A DNA stretch of 64,000 bases, from assembly GCF_026341035.1 (NCBI RefSeq), contig NZ_JAPEOQ010000002.1:806001-870000 (forward strand), given 5' to 3'. Made by a program: the position numbers and the translations under genes. This DNA comes from Streptomyces sp. NBC_01016 (GTDB lineage: Bacteria > Actinomycetota > Actinomycetes > Streptomycetales > Streptomycetaceae). Positions 7,922 to 15,915 of the stretch are shown one piece after another (the stretch's first letter is position 1; the number at the start of each line of letters is the position of its first letter). Under the pieces are notes generated by a model that ran no database searches, was not told where the DNA came from, and was given only the letters and a program-made list of their open reading frames with translations.

Positions 7922-9136
7922 ATGGGGAACGCGGTCGGGCGCGAGCGGGTCGTGCGGATGTCGGTCGAGCAGCCGCTGTGGCGCGCGCTCACCGGGTACC
8001 GCCTGCTGACCCTCGTCTACGCGATCGGGCTGTTCGCCTCCTCGTACGAGGTGTACGAGCGCCCGTGGGTCGGCGCCGGCTACTTCGCGGTCCTCGCGGT
8101 GTGGACGCTGGCGACGCTGCCGCAGGTGTCGGGCGCCCGGCGCTGCACCAAGCGGTTCCTCACCGCCGACCTGACGATCGCGGTCGCCGGCATCCTGCTC
8201 TCGCCGGTCGCCGGGCACGAGCGGGCCGTCACCGGGGGCTCCACGCTGCCGTCGATCTGGACGGCGGGCGCCGTCCTCGCCTGGGCGCTCAAGGGCGGCT
8301 GGCGGTGGGCGGCCGGAGCGTCCCTGCTCATCGGCGTCGCCAATGTGCTGCAGCGCGGCGACATCACCCGCGGCCTCATCCACAGCGTCCTTCTGGTCTG
8401 CATCGCCTCCATCGCGATCGGCTACGTCGTGGAGGTGGCCCGCGCGTCCGAGCGCACCCTCGCCCGCGCCCTGGAGATCGAGGCGACGACGCGCGAGCGG
8501 GAGCGCCTCGCCCGCGACATCCACGACAGCGTGCTGCAGGTCCTCGCGATGGTGCAGCGCCGCGGCACCGCCCTGGGCGGTGAGGCGGCGGAGCTCGGCC
8601 GGATGGCGGGCGAGCAGGAGGTCGCGCTGCGCACGCTGGTCGCCGGGGGCCTCGTACCCGCCTCGCGTGCGTCCGAGGACGCGGAGGACGGCGCCGTCGT
8701 ACGCACCGTGCTGGAGCCGGCGGAACCGGCCGAGGACGAGGGCGCGGGCCCGCGCGATCTGCGCCCCCTCCTTGCCGGGCACGCCGGTGGACACATCACT
8801 TTCTCGGAGCCGGGCGCCCCGGTGCCGATGCGGCCCGCCGCGGCCCGCGAACTGGCCGCCGCTGTCAGTGCCGCCCTGGACAATGTCCGTCTGCACGCGG
8901 GCGCGGACGCCAGCGCGTGGATCCTCGTCGAGGACGAGTCGGACGCGGTGATCGTGACGGTGCGGGACGACGGCCCCGGCATCCCGGAGGGCCGCCTCGC
9001 GCAAGCCGAGGGCGAGGGCCGGCTCGGTGTCGCCCTGTCGATCCGGGGCCGGCTGCGCGACATCGGCGGCACCGCCGAGCTGATCTCGGTCCCCGGCCAG
9101 GGCACCGAGGTCGAACTGCGCGTACCGAAGAAGTAG
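7922..9136 (+). CDS. macS: Two-component sensor histidine kinase (MacS-like, NarL-partner type)
   Basis: A 404-residue membrane histidine kinase. Four to five hydrophobic segments occupy residues 24-170. They are followed by a HisKA_3-type dimerisation helix with phospho-acceptor His201 in ARDIHDSVLQV, and a GHKL ATPase domain with N-box ALDNVRLHAG near 320 and G1 box VRDDGPGIP near 348. The periplasmic loops are short, so the signal is probably sensed in or at the membrane. It precedes a LuxR-type regulator by 45 bases and is surely co-transcribed with it. The name macS comes from its position matching S. coelicolor SCO2121 (MacRS, control of morphogenesis and actinorhodin), recalled and not searched. 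Confidence 0.87.
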   Translation: MGNAVGRERVVRMSVEQPLWRALTGYRLLTLVYAIGLFASSYEVYERPWVGAGYFAVLAVWTLATLPQVSGARRCTKRFLTADLTIAVAGILLSPVAGHERAVTGGSTLPSIWTAGAVLAWALKGGWRWAAGASLLIGVANVLQRGDITRGLIHSVLLVCIASIAIGYVVEVARASERTLARALEIEATTRERERLARDIHDSVLQVLAMVQRRGTALGGEAAELGRMAGEQEVALRTLVAGGLVPASRASEDAEDGAVVRTVLEPAEPAEDEGAGPRDLRPLLAGHAGGHITFSEPGAPVPMRPAAARELAAAVSAALDNVRLHAGADASAWILVEDESDAVIVTVRDDGPGIPEGRLAQAEGEGRLGVALSIRGRLRDIGGTAELISVPGQGTEVELRVPKK

Positions 9137-9181
9137 CGAAAGCGGCCCGTACGGGCCACGGGGGAAGGCAGGACCGGAGAG

Positions 9182-9862
9182 ATGAGCGAACCGAACGGAT
9201 CCATCAAGGTCATGGTGGTCGACGACCACCCGATGTGGCGCGACGCCGTCGCCCGCGACCTGGGCGCGGCCGGCTTCGAGGTCGTCGCCACGGCGGGCGA
9301 CGGCGAGCAGGCGGTGCGCCGCGCGCAGGCCGCGGGGCCCGACGTCCTCGTCCTCGACCTGAACCTGCCGGCCAAGCCCGGCGTCCAGGTCTGCAAGGAA
9401 CTCGTCGGCGCCGACCCCCGCCTGCGCGTCCTCGTGCTGTCCGCGAGCGGTGAGCACGCCGACGTACTGGAGGCGGTGAAGTCCGGTGCCACCGGCTATC
9501 TGCTCAAGTCGGCCTCCACGGACGAGCTGATCGACGCGGTGGGGCGCACCGCCGTCGGCGACCCCGTGTTCACGCCGGGCCTCGCGGGCCTCGTCCTCGG
9601 TGAGTACCGGCGGCTCGCATCGGACCCGTCCCCGGCCGGTGACGCCGACGAGTCGGGCGCCGCCCCGCAGCTCACGGACCGGGAGACCGAGGTGCTGCGC
9701 CTCGTCGCGAAGGGCCTGAGCTACAAGCAGATCGCCGAGCGCCTGGTCATCTCGCACCGCACGGTCCAGAACCACGTACAGAACACCCTCGGCAAACTCC
9801 AGCTGCACAACCGCGTGGAACTCGTCCGGTACGCGATCGAGCGAGGTCTGGACGACGACTGA
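9182..9862 (+). CDS. macR: NarL/LuxR-family response regulator (MacR-like)
   Basis: A 226-residue response regulator and the cognate partner of the kinase 45 bases upstream. The receiver domain (residues 8-125) has the acidic pair VDDH at 13-16, phospho-acceptor Asp59 in LVLDLNLP, the conserved Ser of 'VLSAS', and Lys in LLKSAS. The C-terminal LuxR helix-turn-helix (about 160-222) reads LTDREVLRL-like, then AKGLSYKQIAERL and SHRTVQNHVQN. The ribosome binding site GGAGAG lies just before the ATG. It would bind DNA as a dimer after phosphorylation. The gene symbol follows the recalled S. coelicolor MacR (SCO2120) synteny. Confidence 0.9.
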   Translation: MSEPNGSIKVMVVDDHPMWRDAVARDLGAAGFEVVATAGDGEQAVRRAQAAGPDVLVLDLNLPAKPGVQVCKELVGADPRLRVLVLSASGEHADVLEAVKSGATGYLLKSASTDELIDAVGRTAVGDPVFTPGLAGLVLGEYRRLASDPSPAGDADESGAAPQLTDRETEVLRLVAKGLSYKQIAERLVISHRTVQNHVQNTLGKLQLHNRVELVRYAIERGLDDD

Positions 9863-9915
9863 CCCCGCGCGGGAGAGTGGCCCCCAACCACTCGCCGTGA
9901 CAAGGGAGTTACGCC

Positions 9916-10944
9916 ATGAGGGTCGGAGTGCTGACCGGAGGCGGTGACTGCCCCGGACTGAACGCTGTCATCCGGGGCATCGTGCGCAAGGGCGTGCAGG
10001 AGTACGACTACGACTTCGTAGGGTTCCGGGACGGCTGGCGCGGCCCCCTGGAGAACGACACCGTCCCTCTCGACATCCCCGCGGTGCGCGGCATCCTGCC
10101 CCGCGGCGGCACCGTGCTCGGCTCCTCGCGGACCAACCCCCTCCAGGCGGAGGACGGCATCCGCCGCGTCAAGGAGAACCTCGCCAAGCAGGAGGTCGGG
10201 GCCCTCATCGTGATCGGCGGCGAGGACACCCTCGGCGTCGCGGCCCGGCTCGCGGACGAGTACGGCATCAAGGTCGTCGGCGTACCGAAGACCATCGACA
10301 ACGACCTCTCCGGCACGGACTACACCTTCGGTTTCAACACGGCCGTCGGCATCGCCACGGAGGCCATCGACCGGCTGCACACCACCGCCGAGTCCCATAT
10401 GCGGGTCCTCGTTGTCGAGGTCATGGGCCGGCACGCGGGCTGGATCGCGCTGCACTCCGGCCTCGCCGGCGGGGCCAACGTCATCCTCATCCCCGAGCAG
10501 CGCTTCGACGTCGAGCAGGTCTGCTCCTGGGTCACCTCCCGCTTCCGCTCCTCGTACGCCCCGATCGTGGTCGTCGCCGAGGGGGCGATGCCGCGCGACG
10601 GCGACATGGTGCTGAAGGACGAGTCCCTGGACTCCTTCGGGCACGTGCGCCTCTCCGGCGTGGGGGAGTGGCTGGCGAAACAGATCGAGAAGCGGACGGG
10701 CAAGGAGGCGCGGACGACGGTTCTCGGCCATGTGCAGCGGGGCGGCACGCCGTCCGCGTTCGACCGCTGGCTGGCCACGCGCTTCGGTCTGCACGCGATC
10801 GAGGCGGTGCGGGACGGGGACTTCGGGAAGATGGTGGCGCTGCGGGGGACGGACATCGTGCGGGTGCCCATCGCCGATGCCACGGCCCGCCTGAAAACGG
10901 TGGACCCGGCCCTGTACGAAGAGGTCGGCGTGTTCTTCGGGTAG
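9916..10944 (+). CDS. pfkA: 6-phosphofructokinase
   Basis: A 342-residue phosphofructokinase that makes fructose 1,6-bisphosphate in glycolysis. Motifs: N-terminal LTGGGDCPGLN (phosphoryl donor loop), IGGEDTLG at 100-107, PKTIDNDL at 124-131 with the catalytic Asp, and EVMGRHAGWIAL. The residues that distinguish donors in the family are Asp104 and Lys125 here, where E. coli ATP-PFK has Gly at both positions; this is the pattern of the actinobacterial group III / PPi-type lineage. As I recall, the S. coelicolor enzyme nevertheless uses ATP, so donor specificity is left open. A GGGAG site precedes the ATG. It follows macR by 53 bases. Confidence 0.93.
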   Translation: MRVGVLTGGGDCPGLNAVIRGIVRKGVQEYDYDFVGFRDGWRGPLENDTVPLDIPAVRGILPRGGTVLGSSRTNPLQAEDGIRRVKENLAKQEVGALIVIGGEDTLGVAARLADEYGIKVVGVPKTIDNDLSGTDYTFGFNTAVGIATEAIDRLHTTAESHMRVLVVEVMGRHAGWIALHSGLAGGANVILIPEQRFDVEQVCSWVTSRFRSSYAPIVVVAEGAMPRDGDMVLKDESLDSFGHVRLSGVGEWLAKQIEKRTGKEARTTVLGHVQRGGTPSAFDRWLATRFGLHAIEAVRDGDFGKMVALRGTDIVRVPIADATARLKTVDPALYEEVGVFFG

Positions 10945-10948
10945 GCGT

Positions 10949-10987
10949 CTTCAGGGGCGCGGGGAACTGCGCAACCGATCCACGGCT
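10949..10987 (+). repeat. Streptomyces dispersed intergenic repeat (GGGGCGCGGGGAACTGCGC type)
   Basis: A short GC-rich element directly after pfkA, with core GGGGCGCGGGGAACTGCGC. I recall this as a very frequent intergenic motif in Streptomyces genomes. It could fold into a weak hairpin and may serve as a terminator for pfkA. Its wide dispersal is recalled, and I see only this copy here. Confidence 0.55.
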
Positions 10988-11026
10988 CCGTGTGCCGTAC
11001 GGAAAGGCCGTACATACACTCCCTCT

Positions 11027-12037
11027 ATGGAGATCCTCGCATTCGGCGTGCAATCCGACGAAAAGCCTCTGATCGAGAAGGCCTTCGAAGGGCACCACGA
11101 CGTCCGCTGCCTCGACGTCTTCCTCAACGAGGACACCGCACCGATCGCGGCCGGCTACGAGATCGTCTCCACCAGCGTCAACGCCACCCTCAACCACCGC
11201 GTGCTGCAGACCCTCGCGGCCGGCGGCACGCAGCTGATCGCCCAGCGCTCCACGGGCTTCAACAACATCGACCTACAGGTCGCCGAGCGGCTCGGCCTGA
11301 CCGTGTCCCGCGTCTCGTACTACTCGCCGTACTCGGTCGCCGAGTTCGCCTGGACCCTCGCGATGGCCGTCAACCGCCGCATCGTCCGCGCCAGCACCCG
11401 CACCCGCGACTTCGACTTCCGCCTCGACGGGCTGATGGGCCGCGATCTGCGGGGCCGCACCGTCGGCGTGCTCGGCACCGGAAAGATCGGCGAGGCCTTC
11501 ACCAGGATCGCGCACGGCTTCGGCATGAACCTGCTCGGCTGGGACGTCGCCGAGAACCCGAACTGCACGGCCCTCGGCATGAAGTACGTCGACAAGGAGC
11601 AGCTGTTCGCCGAGGCCGACGTCGTCAGCCTGCACGTACCGCTGCTGCCCGCCACCGAGCACATCGTGGACGCCGCCGCGCTGCGCGCCATGAAGGACGA
11701 CGCGATCCTGATCAACTCCAGCCGCGGCGGCCTCATCGACACGAAGGCCCTGGTCACGGAGCTCCGCGAGGGCCGCTTCGCGGGCGTCGGCCTCGACGTG
11801 TACGAGGCCGAGGCGGGCCTGTTCTTCCTCGACAAGTCCCTCGACGTCGTCGAGGACGACACCCTGGCCCGCCTCGTCACGTTCCCGAACGTCCTGGTCA
11901 CGTCCCACCAGGCGTACTACACCGTGGACGCGGTCGGACAGATCATCGAGACCACGGTGCAGAACGTCCTCGACTATCAGGCCGGGCGCCGCTCCGAGAA
12001 CGTGCTGGTCCCCGCAGAGGCGCCGTCGACCAGCTGA
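11027..12037 (+). CDS. D-2-hydroxyacid dehydrogenase (D-lactate dehydrogenase type)
   Basis: A 336-residue NAD-dependent D-isomer-specific 2-hydroxyacid dehydrogenase of the LdhA group, probably interconverting pyruvate and D-lactate. Visible: N-terminal catalytic-domain motif RSTGFNNIDL, Rossmann GVLGTGKIGEAF near 150, NAD-binding Asp in LLGWDVAEN, catalytic Arg in INSSRGGLIDT near 233, Glu in DVYEAEAG near 262, and His in VTSHQAYYT near 295. The ATG has a TACACT -10-like hexamer (11012-11017) about 9 bases upstream, suggesting a leaderless message. Its 3' end overlaps the convergent anthranilate synthase gene by 61 bases. Confidence 0.9.
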   Translation: MEILAFGVQSDEKPLIEKAFEGHHDVRCLDVFLNEDTAPIAAGYEIVSTSVNATLNHRVLQTLAAGGTQLIAQRSTGFNNIDLQVAERLGLTVSRVSYYSPYSVAEFAWTLAMAVNRRIVRASTRTRDFDFRLDGLMGRDLRGRTVGVLGTGKIGEAFTRIAHGFGMNLLGWDVAENPNCTALGMKYVDKEQLFAEADVVSLHVPLLPATEHIVDAAALRAMKDDAILINSSRGGLIDTKALVTELREGRFAGVGLDVYEAEAGLFFLDKSLDVVEDDTLARLVTFPNVLVTSHQAYYTVDAVGQIIETTVQNVLDYQAGRRSENVLVPAEAPSTS

Positions 12038-13866
12038 GCCAGCAGCTCCCGTACGATCCCTGCGCCGCGCAGCGAAAGCACCGACTCCGGGTGGAACTGG
12101 ACGCCCCCGAAGGAGGGCCCGCGCAGCGCGTGCACCTCACCCGTCGCCCGGTCCCGGCTGATCTCCACGCCGTGCGCCGCCAGTTCGGTCGCCGCCGCGT
12201 CGTCGCAGGACGCCACGAAGCTGTTGTAGAACCCGACCTTCTCGGTCCGCCCGAACACCTCGACGTCGGTCTGCGCGCCCTGGTACGGCACCTCCTTGCG
12301 GACGATCTCCAGGCCCAGCTCCGCCGCGATCAGCTCGTGCCCGAGGCAGACGCCGAGCACGCCGTGCTCGTGCGTGCGGATCACGTCGGCGGTCAGTGAG
12401 CGCAGGAAGCGCATCTTCGGGTCGGTCAGGTCGGAGGGGTTGCCGGGGCCGGGGCCCAGCACGACCGGGCCCTCGTGTGCGAGCACCGCCTCCCGCAGGC
12501 CCTTCTCGTCGTAGCGCCGCACCGTCACGTCGAGCCCCGTCGAGCGCAGCACGTGCGCCAGCATCGCGGTGAAGGTGTCCTCGCCGTCGACGACGAGCGC
12601 GTGCCCGGAAAGCTCGTTCTCGCGCTTCTGCATCCGCAGCCAGAACGGCGCGAGCGCCGACCTGCGCCCGTCGAGCGCCGCCCGCACCCGCGGGTCGTCG
12701 GCGAGCGCGGGCCGCGTGCTCTCGGCACGCGGGCGTGCGGGGCGCACGCCCAGCGCGGCCAGCACGCCCGCCGCCTTCGCGTGCGTCTCCGCGACCTCGC
12801 TCGCCGGGTCGGAGCCGCGCACGAGGGTCGCGCCGACCGGGACGCGGAGCTGCCCGGAGGCGTCGATGTCGGCGGTGCGGATCAGAATGGGGGAGTCGAG
12901 CGTCTGCGCCCCGCCCGCGTCCCTGCCGACGAGCGCGAGCGCGCCCGCGTAGTAGCCGCGGCCGCCGACCTCGTGCCGCTCGATGACGCGGCACGCGTTC
13001 TGCACGGGCGAGCCGGTGACGGTGGCCGCGAACATCGTCTCCTTGAGTACGTCCCGCACATCGAGGGTCGACTTCCCCCGCAGCTCGTACTCGGTGTGCG
13101 CGAGGTGCGCCATCTCCTTGAGCCGCGGACCGACGACGACACCGCCCATGTCGCCGACGGTGCACATCATCTTGAGCTCCTCGTCGACGACCATCGACAG
13201 CTCCTCGATCTCCTTGCCGTCGGCGAGGAAGTCCAGCAGGTGCTCGGGCGTCGGGCCCTCGGCCGGGTAGCGGTACGTGCCGCTGATCGGGTTCATGACG
13301 ACGGTGCCGCCGGACATCCGGACGTGCACCTCGGGGCTCGCGCCCACCAGCGTCCGGTCCCCGGTGTGCACGACGAACGTCCAGTACGCGCCCCGCTCCC
13401 CGTCGAGCAGCCGCCGGAACAGCGCGAGGGCGTCGGCCCGCGAGAATCCCGCGATCTCACCCTCGTACGTCCTGCGGATCACGAAGTTCGCGCCCTCGCC
13501 CTGCCCGATCTCCTCGCGCAGCACCCGGCCCACGATGTCGGCGTATGCGTCGTCGTCGACGTCGAAGCCGCCGTCGCTGACCTGGACGTCGTGCCGCGGA
13601 AGCTGTTCGAGGGCCTCGGCGAGCGGGATTTCGTACGACTCCTCGGGGGTGAGGACCGTGAGCGGGGTGCCGTCGTCGCGGACGTCGAAGCCGCGTTCCC
13701 TGATCTGCCGGAAGGGGACGAGGGCGAGCCCTTCGGGGATGTCGGCGAGGCGTTCGTACTCGGCGACCGGGCCGGTCAGGACCTCGACCGTGTCGTGCTC
13801 GCGGCCAGGGGTGCGGCGGCGCAGAAGCGCGAAGGGGCGGTCGCCCGTGAGCAGTGAGTCGAGCAT
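11977..13866 (-). CDS. trpE(G): Fused anthranilate synthase, TrpE-TrpG type
   Basis: A 629-residue bifunctional enzyme making anthranilate from chorismate and glutamine, the first committed step to tryptophan. The N-terminal ~400 residues are the chorismate-binding synthase (MNPISGTYR, ELKMMCTVGDMGG, FAATVTGSPVQNACRVIERHE). The C-terminal ~200 residues are a class I glutamine amidotransferase with nucleophile Cys507 in LGVCLGHE and the pair His592/Glu594 in FHPES. I do not see the usual TrpE 'LLES' tryptophan-binding element near the N-terminus. Upstream lie a trp leader peptide and an attenuator hairpin. The last 61 bases overlap the convergent hydroxyacid dehydrogenase gene. A phenazine-type PhzE is less likely given the Trp attenuator. 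Confidence 0.9.
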   Translation of the reverse strand: MLDSLLTGDRPFALLRRRTPGREHDTVEVLTGPVAEYERLADIPEGLALVPFRQIRERGFDVRDDGTPLTVLTPEESYEIPLAEALEQLPRHDVQVSDGGFDVDDDAYADIVGRVLREEIGQGEGANFVIRRTYEGEIAGFSRADALALFRRLLDGERGAYWTFVVHTGDRTLVGASPEVHVRMSGGTVVMNPISGTYRYPAEGPTPEHLLDFLADGKEIEELSMVVDEELKMMCTVGDMGGVVVGPRLKEMAHLAHTEYELRGKSTLDVRDVLKETMFAATVTGSPVQNACRVIERHEVGGRGYYAGALALVGRDAGGAQTLDSPILIRTADIDASGQLRVPVGATLVRGSDPASEVAETHAKAAGVLAALGVRPARPRAESTRPALADDPRVRAALDGRRSALAPFWLRMQKRENELSGHALVVDGEDTFTAMLAHVLRSTGLDVTVRRYDEKGLREAVLAHEGPVVLGPGPGNPSDLTDPKMRFLRSLTADVIRTHEHGVLGVCLGHELIAAELGLEIVRKEVPYQGAQTDVEVFGRTEKVGFYNSFVASCDDAAATELAAHGVEISRDRATGEVHALRGPSFGGVQFHPESVLSLRGAGIVRELLAQLVDGASAGTSTFSERRPA

Positions 13867-13931
13867 GAGGGTGTTCCTTCCAGAGACTGTCGGGAGTCGT
13901 TCGGGAGGAACAGCCGGTGTCGTAAAACACT

Positions 13932-13956
13932 GAAGGCCGCCCCTCGGGCGGCCTTC
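13932..13956 (-). terminator. trp attenuator terminator hairpin
   Basis: The inverted repeat GAAGGCCGCCC-CTC-GGGCGGCCTTC forms an 11-base-pair stem with a 3-base loop. Read leftward, it lies between the Trp leader peptide and the anthranilate synthase gene and is followed by AGTGTTTT, a T-rich tract. This is the layout of a classical transcription attenuator, in which ribosome stalling at Trp codons would favour an alternative antiterminator fold. Confidence 0.85.
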
Positions 13957-13976
13957 GCGGTTTCAGGTACGCGCAG

Positions 13977-14036
13977 TCAGTGGGCCGCCGGATGTGCGGT
14001 CCACCACCAGGTGCGGTGCAGAAGTTGCGCGAACAT
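13977..14036 (-). CDS. trpL: trp leader peptide with three consecutive Trp codons
   Basis: A 19-codon ORF reading MFAQLLHRTWWWTAHPAAH, ending in TGA 20 bases before the attenuator hairpin. The three tandem TGG codons occupy 14001-14009. It is too short for normal gene calling, but position and Trp content make a leader-peptide role convincing. A similar three-Trp leader controls the anthranilate synthase gene of S. venezuelae (established work, recalled). A TACGGT -10-like hexamer lies 8 bases upstream of the ATG, so the leader may be translated from a leaderless transcript. Confidence 0.9.
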   Translation of the reverse strand: MFAQLLHRTWWWTAHPAAH

Positions 14037-14131
14037 GAGCGTCACCGTACCCGATGCCCGCGCGTGGGGCTCAGACGTGTCGCGTCCGTCTCAAAAGATG
14101 AGCGGGGGGATGGACGGGCGGCATGACCCCG

Positions 14132-14137
14132 TAATGT
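14132..14137 (+). promoter_or_regulatory. Putative -10 element of the DAHP synthase gene (leaderless)
   Basis: TAATGT at 14132-14137 lies 7 bases before the GTG start at 14145, with a weak TGGACG -35-like hexamer at 14111-14116 (15-base spacer). There is no Shine-Dalgarno sequence in the short gap, so transcription and translation probably start together. This promoter is back-to-back with the trp leader promoter. Confidence 0.5.
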
Positions 14138-14144
14138 TTACGAG

Positions 14145-15497
14145 GTGACCGTGAACGCTAAGACCAGCGCAAGCGCTGGCAACACCTGGCGAGACCTGCC
14201 CGCGGCGCAGCAGCCCGAGTACCCCGATGCCGAGGCTCTGCGCGATGTGATCGCGGACCTCGAGTCGTATCCGCCGCTCGTCTTTGCCGGCGAGTGCGAC
14301 CAGCTGCGCAACCGCCTGGCGGCCGTCGCCAAGGGAGAGGCGTTCCTGCTCCAGGGTGGCGACTGCGCCGAGGCCTTCGACGCCGTCTCCGCCGACCACA
14401 TCCGGAACAAGCTGAAGACCCTGCTCCAGATGGGCGCCGTGCTGACGTACGCCGCCTCGGTGCCGGTGGTGAAGGTCGGCCGGATCGCCGGTCAGTACTC
14501 CAAGCCGCGCTCCAAGGGCACCGAGACCCGCGACGGCGTCACGCTGCCGACCTACCGCGGCGACTCCGTCAACGGCTTCGAGTTCAACGAGGCGGCCCGG
14601 ATCCCGGACCCCGAGCGCCTGAAGCAGATGTACCACGCGTCCGCTTCGACGCTGAACCTCGTGCGCGCCTTCACCACGGGCGGCTACGCGGACCTGCGCC
14701 AGGTGCACGCCTGGAACCAGGACTTCGTGAAGTCGTCCCCGTCGGGCCAGCGCTACGAGAAGCTCGCCCGCGAGATCGACAACGCGCTGAACTTCATGCG
14801 CGCCTGCGGCACCGACCCGGCCGAGTTCCAGACGGTCGAGTTCTACGCCTCCCACGAGGCGCTGCTGCTCGACTACGAGTCGGCGCTGACCCGCGTGGAC
14901 TCGCGTACGGGCAATCTGTACGACGTCTCGGGCCACATGGTCTGGATCGGCGAGCGCACGCGTCAGCTCGACCACGCGCACGTCGAGTTCGCCTCGAAGA
15001 TCCGCAACCCGATCGGGATCAAGCTCGGCCCGACGACGACGGCCGAGGACGCGCTGCAGTACATCGAGCGCCTCGACCCCGACCGCGAGCCCGGCCGGCT
15101 GACCTTCATCGTCCGCATGGGCGCCGACAAGGTCCGCGACAAGCTGCCCGAGCTGGTGGAGAAGGTCACGGCGTCCGGCGCGCAGGTCGCCTGGATCACC
15201 GACCCGATGCACGGCAACACGTACGAGGCGGCCTCCGGTCACAAGACCCGGCGCTTCGACGACGTGCTCGACGAGGTCAAGGGCTTCTTCGAGGTCCACA
15301 AGGCGCTCGGCACGCACCCGGGCGGCATCCACGTCGAGCTCACCGGTGACGACGTCACCGAGTGCGTGGGCGGCGGCGACGAGATCTTCGTCGACGATCT
15401 GCACCAGCGCTACGAGACGGCCTGCGACCCGCGCCTCAACCGCAGCCAGTCGCTCGACCTGGCGTTCCTGGTGGCGGAGATGTACCGCGACCAGTGA
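14145..15497 (+). CDS. aroH: Class II 3-deoxy-7-phosphoheptulonate (DAHP) synthase
   Basis: A 450-residue type II (plant/actinobacterial) DAHP synthase that condenses phosphoenolpyruvate with erythrose 4-phosphate, the entry step of the shikimate pathway. Characteristic blocks: FAGECDQLRNRLA, LLQGGDCAEAF, VGRIAGQYSKPRS, HLVWIG-type GHMVWIGERTRQLD, GIKLGPTT, WITDPMHGNT, and GGIHVELTGDDVTECVGG with metal ligands. The length fits the class. The GTG start is probably leaderless. It is divergent from the Trp-attenuated anthranilate synthase, so both ends of Trp synthesis sit together. A strong hairpin terminator follows. Confidence 0.95.
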   Translation: MTVNAKTSASAGNTWRDLPAAQQPEYPDAEALRDVIADLESYPPLVFAGECDQLRNRLAAVAKGEAFLLQGGDCAEAFDAVSADHIRNKLKTLLQMGAVLTYAASVPVVKVGRIAGQYSKPRSKGTETRDGVTLPTYRGDSVNGFEFNEAARIPDPERLKQMYHASASTLNLVRAFTTGGYADLRQVHAWNQDFVKSSPSGQRYEKLAREIDNALNFMRACGTDPAEFQTVEFYASHEALLLDYESALTRVDSRTGNLYDVSGHMVWIGERTRQLDHAHVEFASKIRNPIGIKLGPTTTAEDALQYIERLDPDREPGRLTFIVRMGADKVRDKLPELVEKVTASGAQVAWITDPMHGNTYEAASGHKTRRFDDVLDEVKGFFEVHKALGTHPGGIHVELTGDDVTECVGGGDEIFVDDLHQRYETACDPRLNRSQSLDLAFLVAEMYRDQ

Positions 15498-15519
15498 CGG
15501 CCATTGACCGTGGGTAACG

Positions 15520-15556
15520 CCGTGGGGCGCGGATCACAAGGATCCGCGCCCCACGG
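15520..15556 (+). terminator. Intrinsic terminator after DAHP synthase
   Basis: A perfect 16-base-pair inverted repeat (CCGTGGGGCGCGGATC and its complement) around an ACAAG loop, 22 bases after the aroH stop, followed by CACTTTTG. Its strength and position make it a convincing factor-independent terminator. It also insulates the iron-regulated gene downstream. Confidence 0.88.
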
Positions 15557-15587
15557 CACTTTTGTGCTTCCGGTCGGCCGGGTAAGG

Positions 15588-15606
15588 TTAGGTTAGCCTC
15601 ACCGAT
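15588..15606 (+). promoter_or_regulatory. Iron box (DmdR/DtxR/IdeR-type operator) upstream of bfd
   Basis: TTAGGTTAGCCTCACCGAT matches the 19-base actinobacterial iron box (TTAGGTTAGGCTCACCTAA) at nearly every position. It sits about 60 bases before the bacterioferritin-associated ferredoxin gene, where an iron-bound DmdR repressor would block the promoter. This predicts induction of bfd under iron starvation, consistent with release of iron from bacterioferritin. Confidence 0.85.
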
Positions 15607-15664
15607 CAATCGGGACGGCGCTGCCTATGAGTCCCGACGACGGTCCGACCGGGAGGTGAACCGC

Positions 15665-15913
15665 GTGTTCGTCTGCAACTGCTTCGGTGTCACCGAGGCG
15701 CAGGTCAAGAAGCACGCGGAGGACGGTGCCTGCACCCCCCGCCAGATAGCGTCGGCCTGCAAGGCCGGCACCGACTGCGGTTCCTGCGTCCGCCGGATCC
15801 AGGCACTGCTCGGCCGGAGCGCGTGCCCCCGCAGGGAGCTTGTCGAGCAGGGCGACTCGGCCGTTGCCCTCGCGCCGCAGGCCGAGTCGGCGGAACTGCC
15901 GGAAGCGGCCTAG
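15665..15913 (+). CDS. bfd: Bacterioferritin-associated ferredoxin
   Basis: An 82-residue [2Fe-2S] protein of the Bfd family. Four cysteines in the pattern VCNCFG (N-terminus) and DCGSC (about residues 36-40) ligate the cluster. Bfd passes electrons to bacterioferritin to reduce and release stored iron. The GTG at 15665 is preferred because GGAGGTGA lies 5 bases upstream; an in-frame GTG at 15656 overlaps that site. The tail after residue 55 is Ala/Glu-rich and variable. An iron box lies upstream. The gene is convergent with bacterioferritin, with only two bases between the stop codons. Confidence 0.92.
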   Translation: MFVCNCFGVTEAQVKKHAEDGACTPRQIASACKAGTDCGSCVRRIQALLGRSACPRRELVEQGDSAVALAPQAESAELPEAA

Positions 15914-15915
15914 CT

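Noticed and set aside
6980..9808. A 942-codon leftward open frame opposite the acyltransferase and two-component genes
   Set aside because: It is an antisense artefact of codon bias. The rightward genes carry all expected catalytic motifs.
12475..13857. A long rightward open frame opposite anthranilate synthase
   Set aside because: The sense gene is confirmed by TrpE and TrpG motifs and by the Trp leader upstream.
15656..15664. GTG at 15656 as the bfd start
   Set aside because: The GTG overlaps the Shine-Dalgarno GGAGGTGA, which is correctly spaced for the GTG at 15665.
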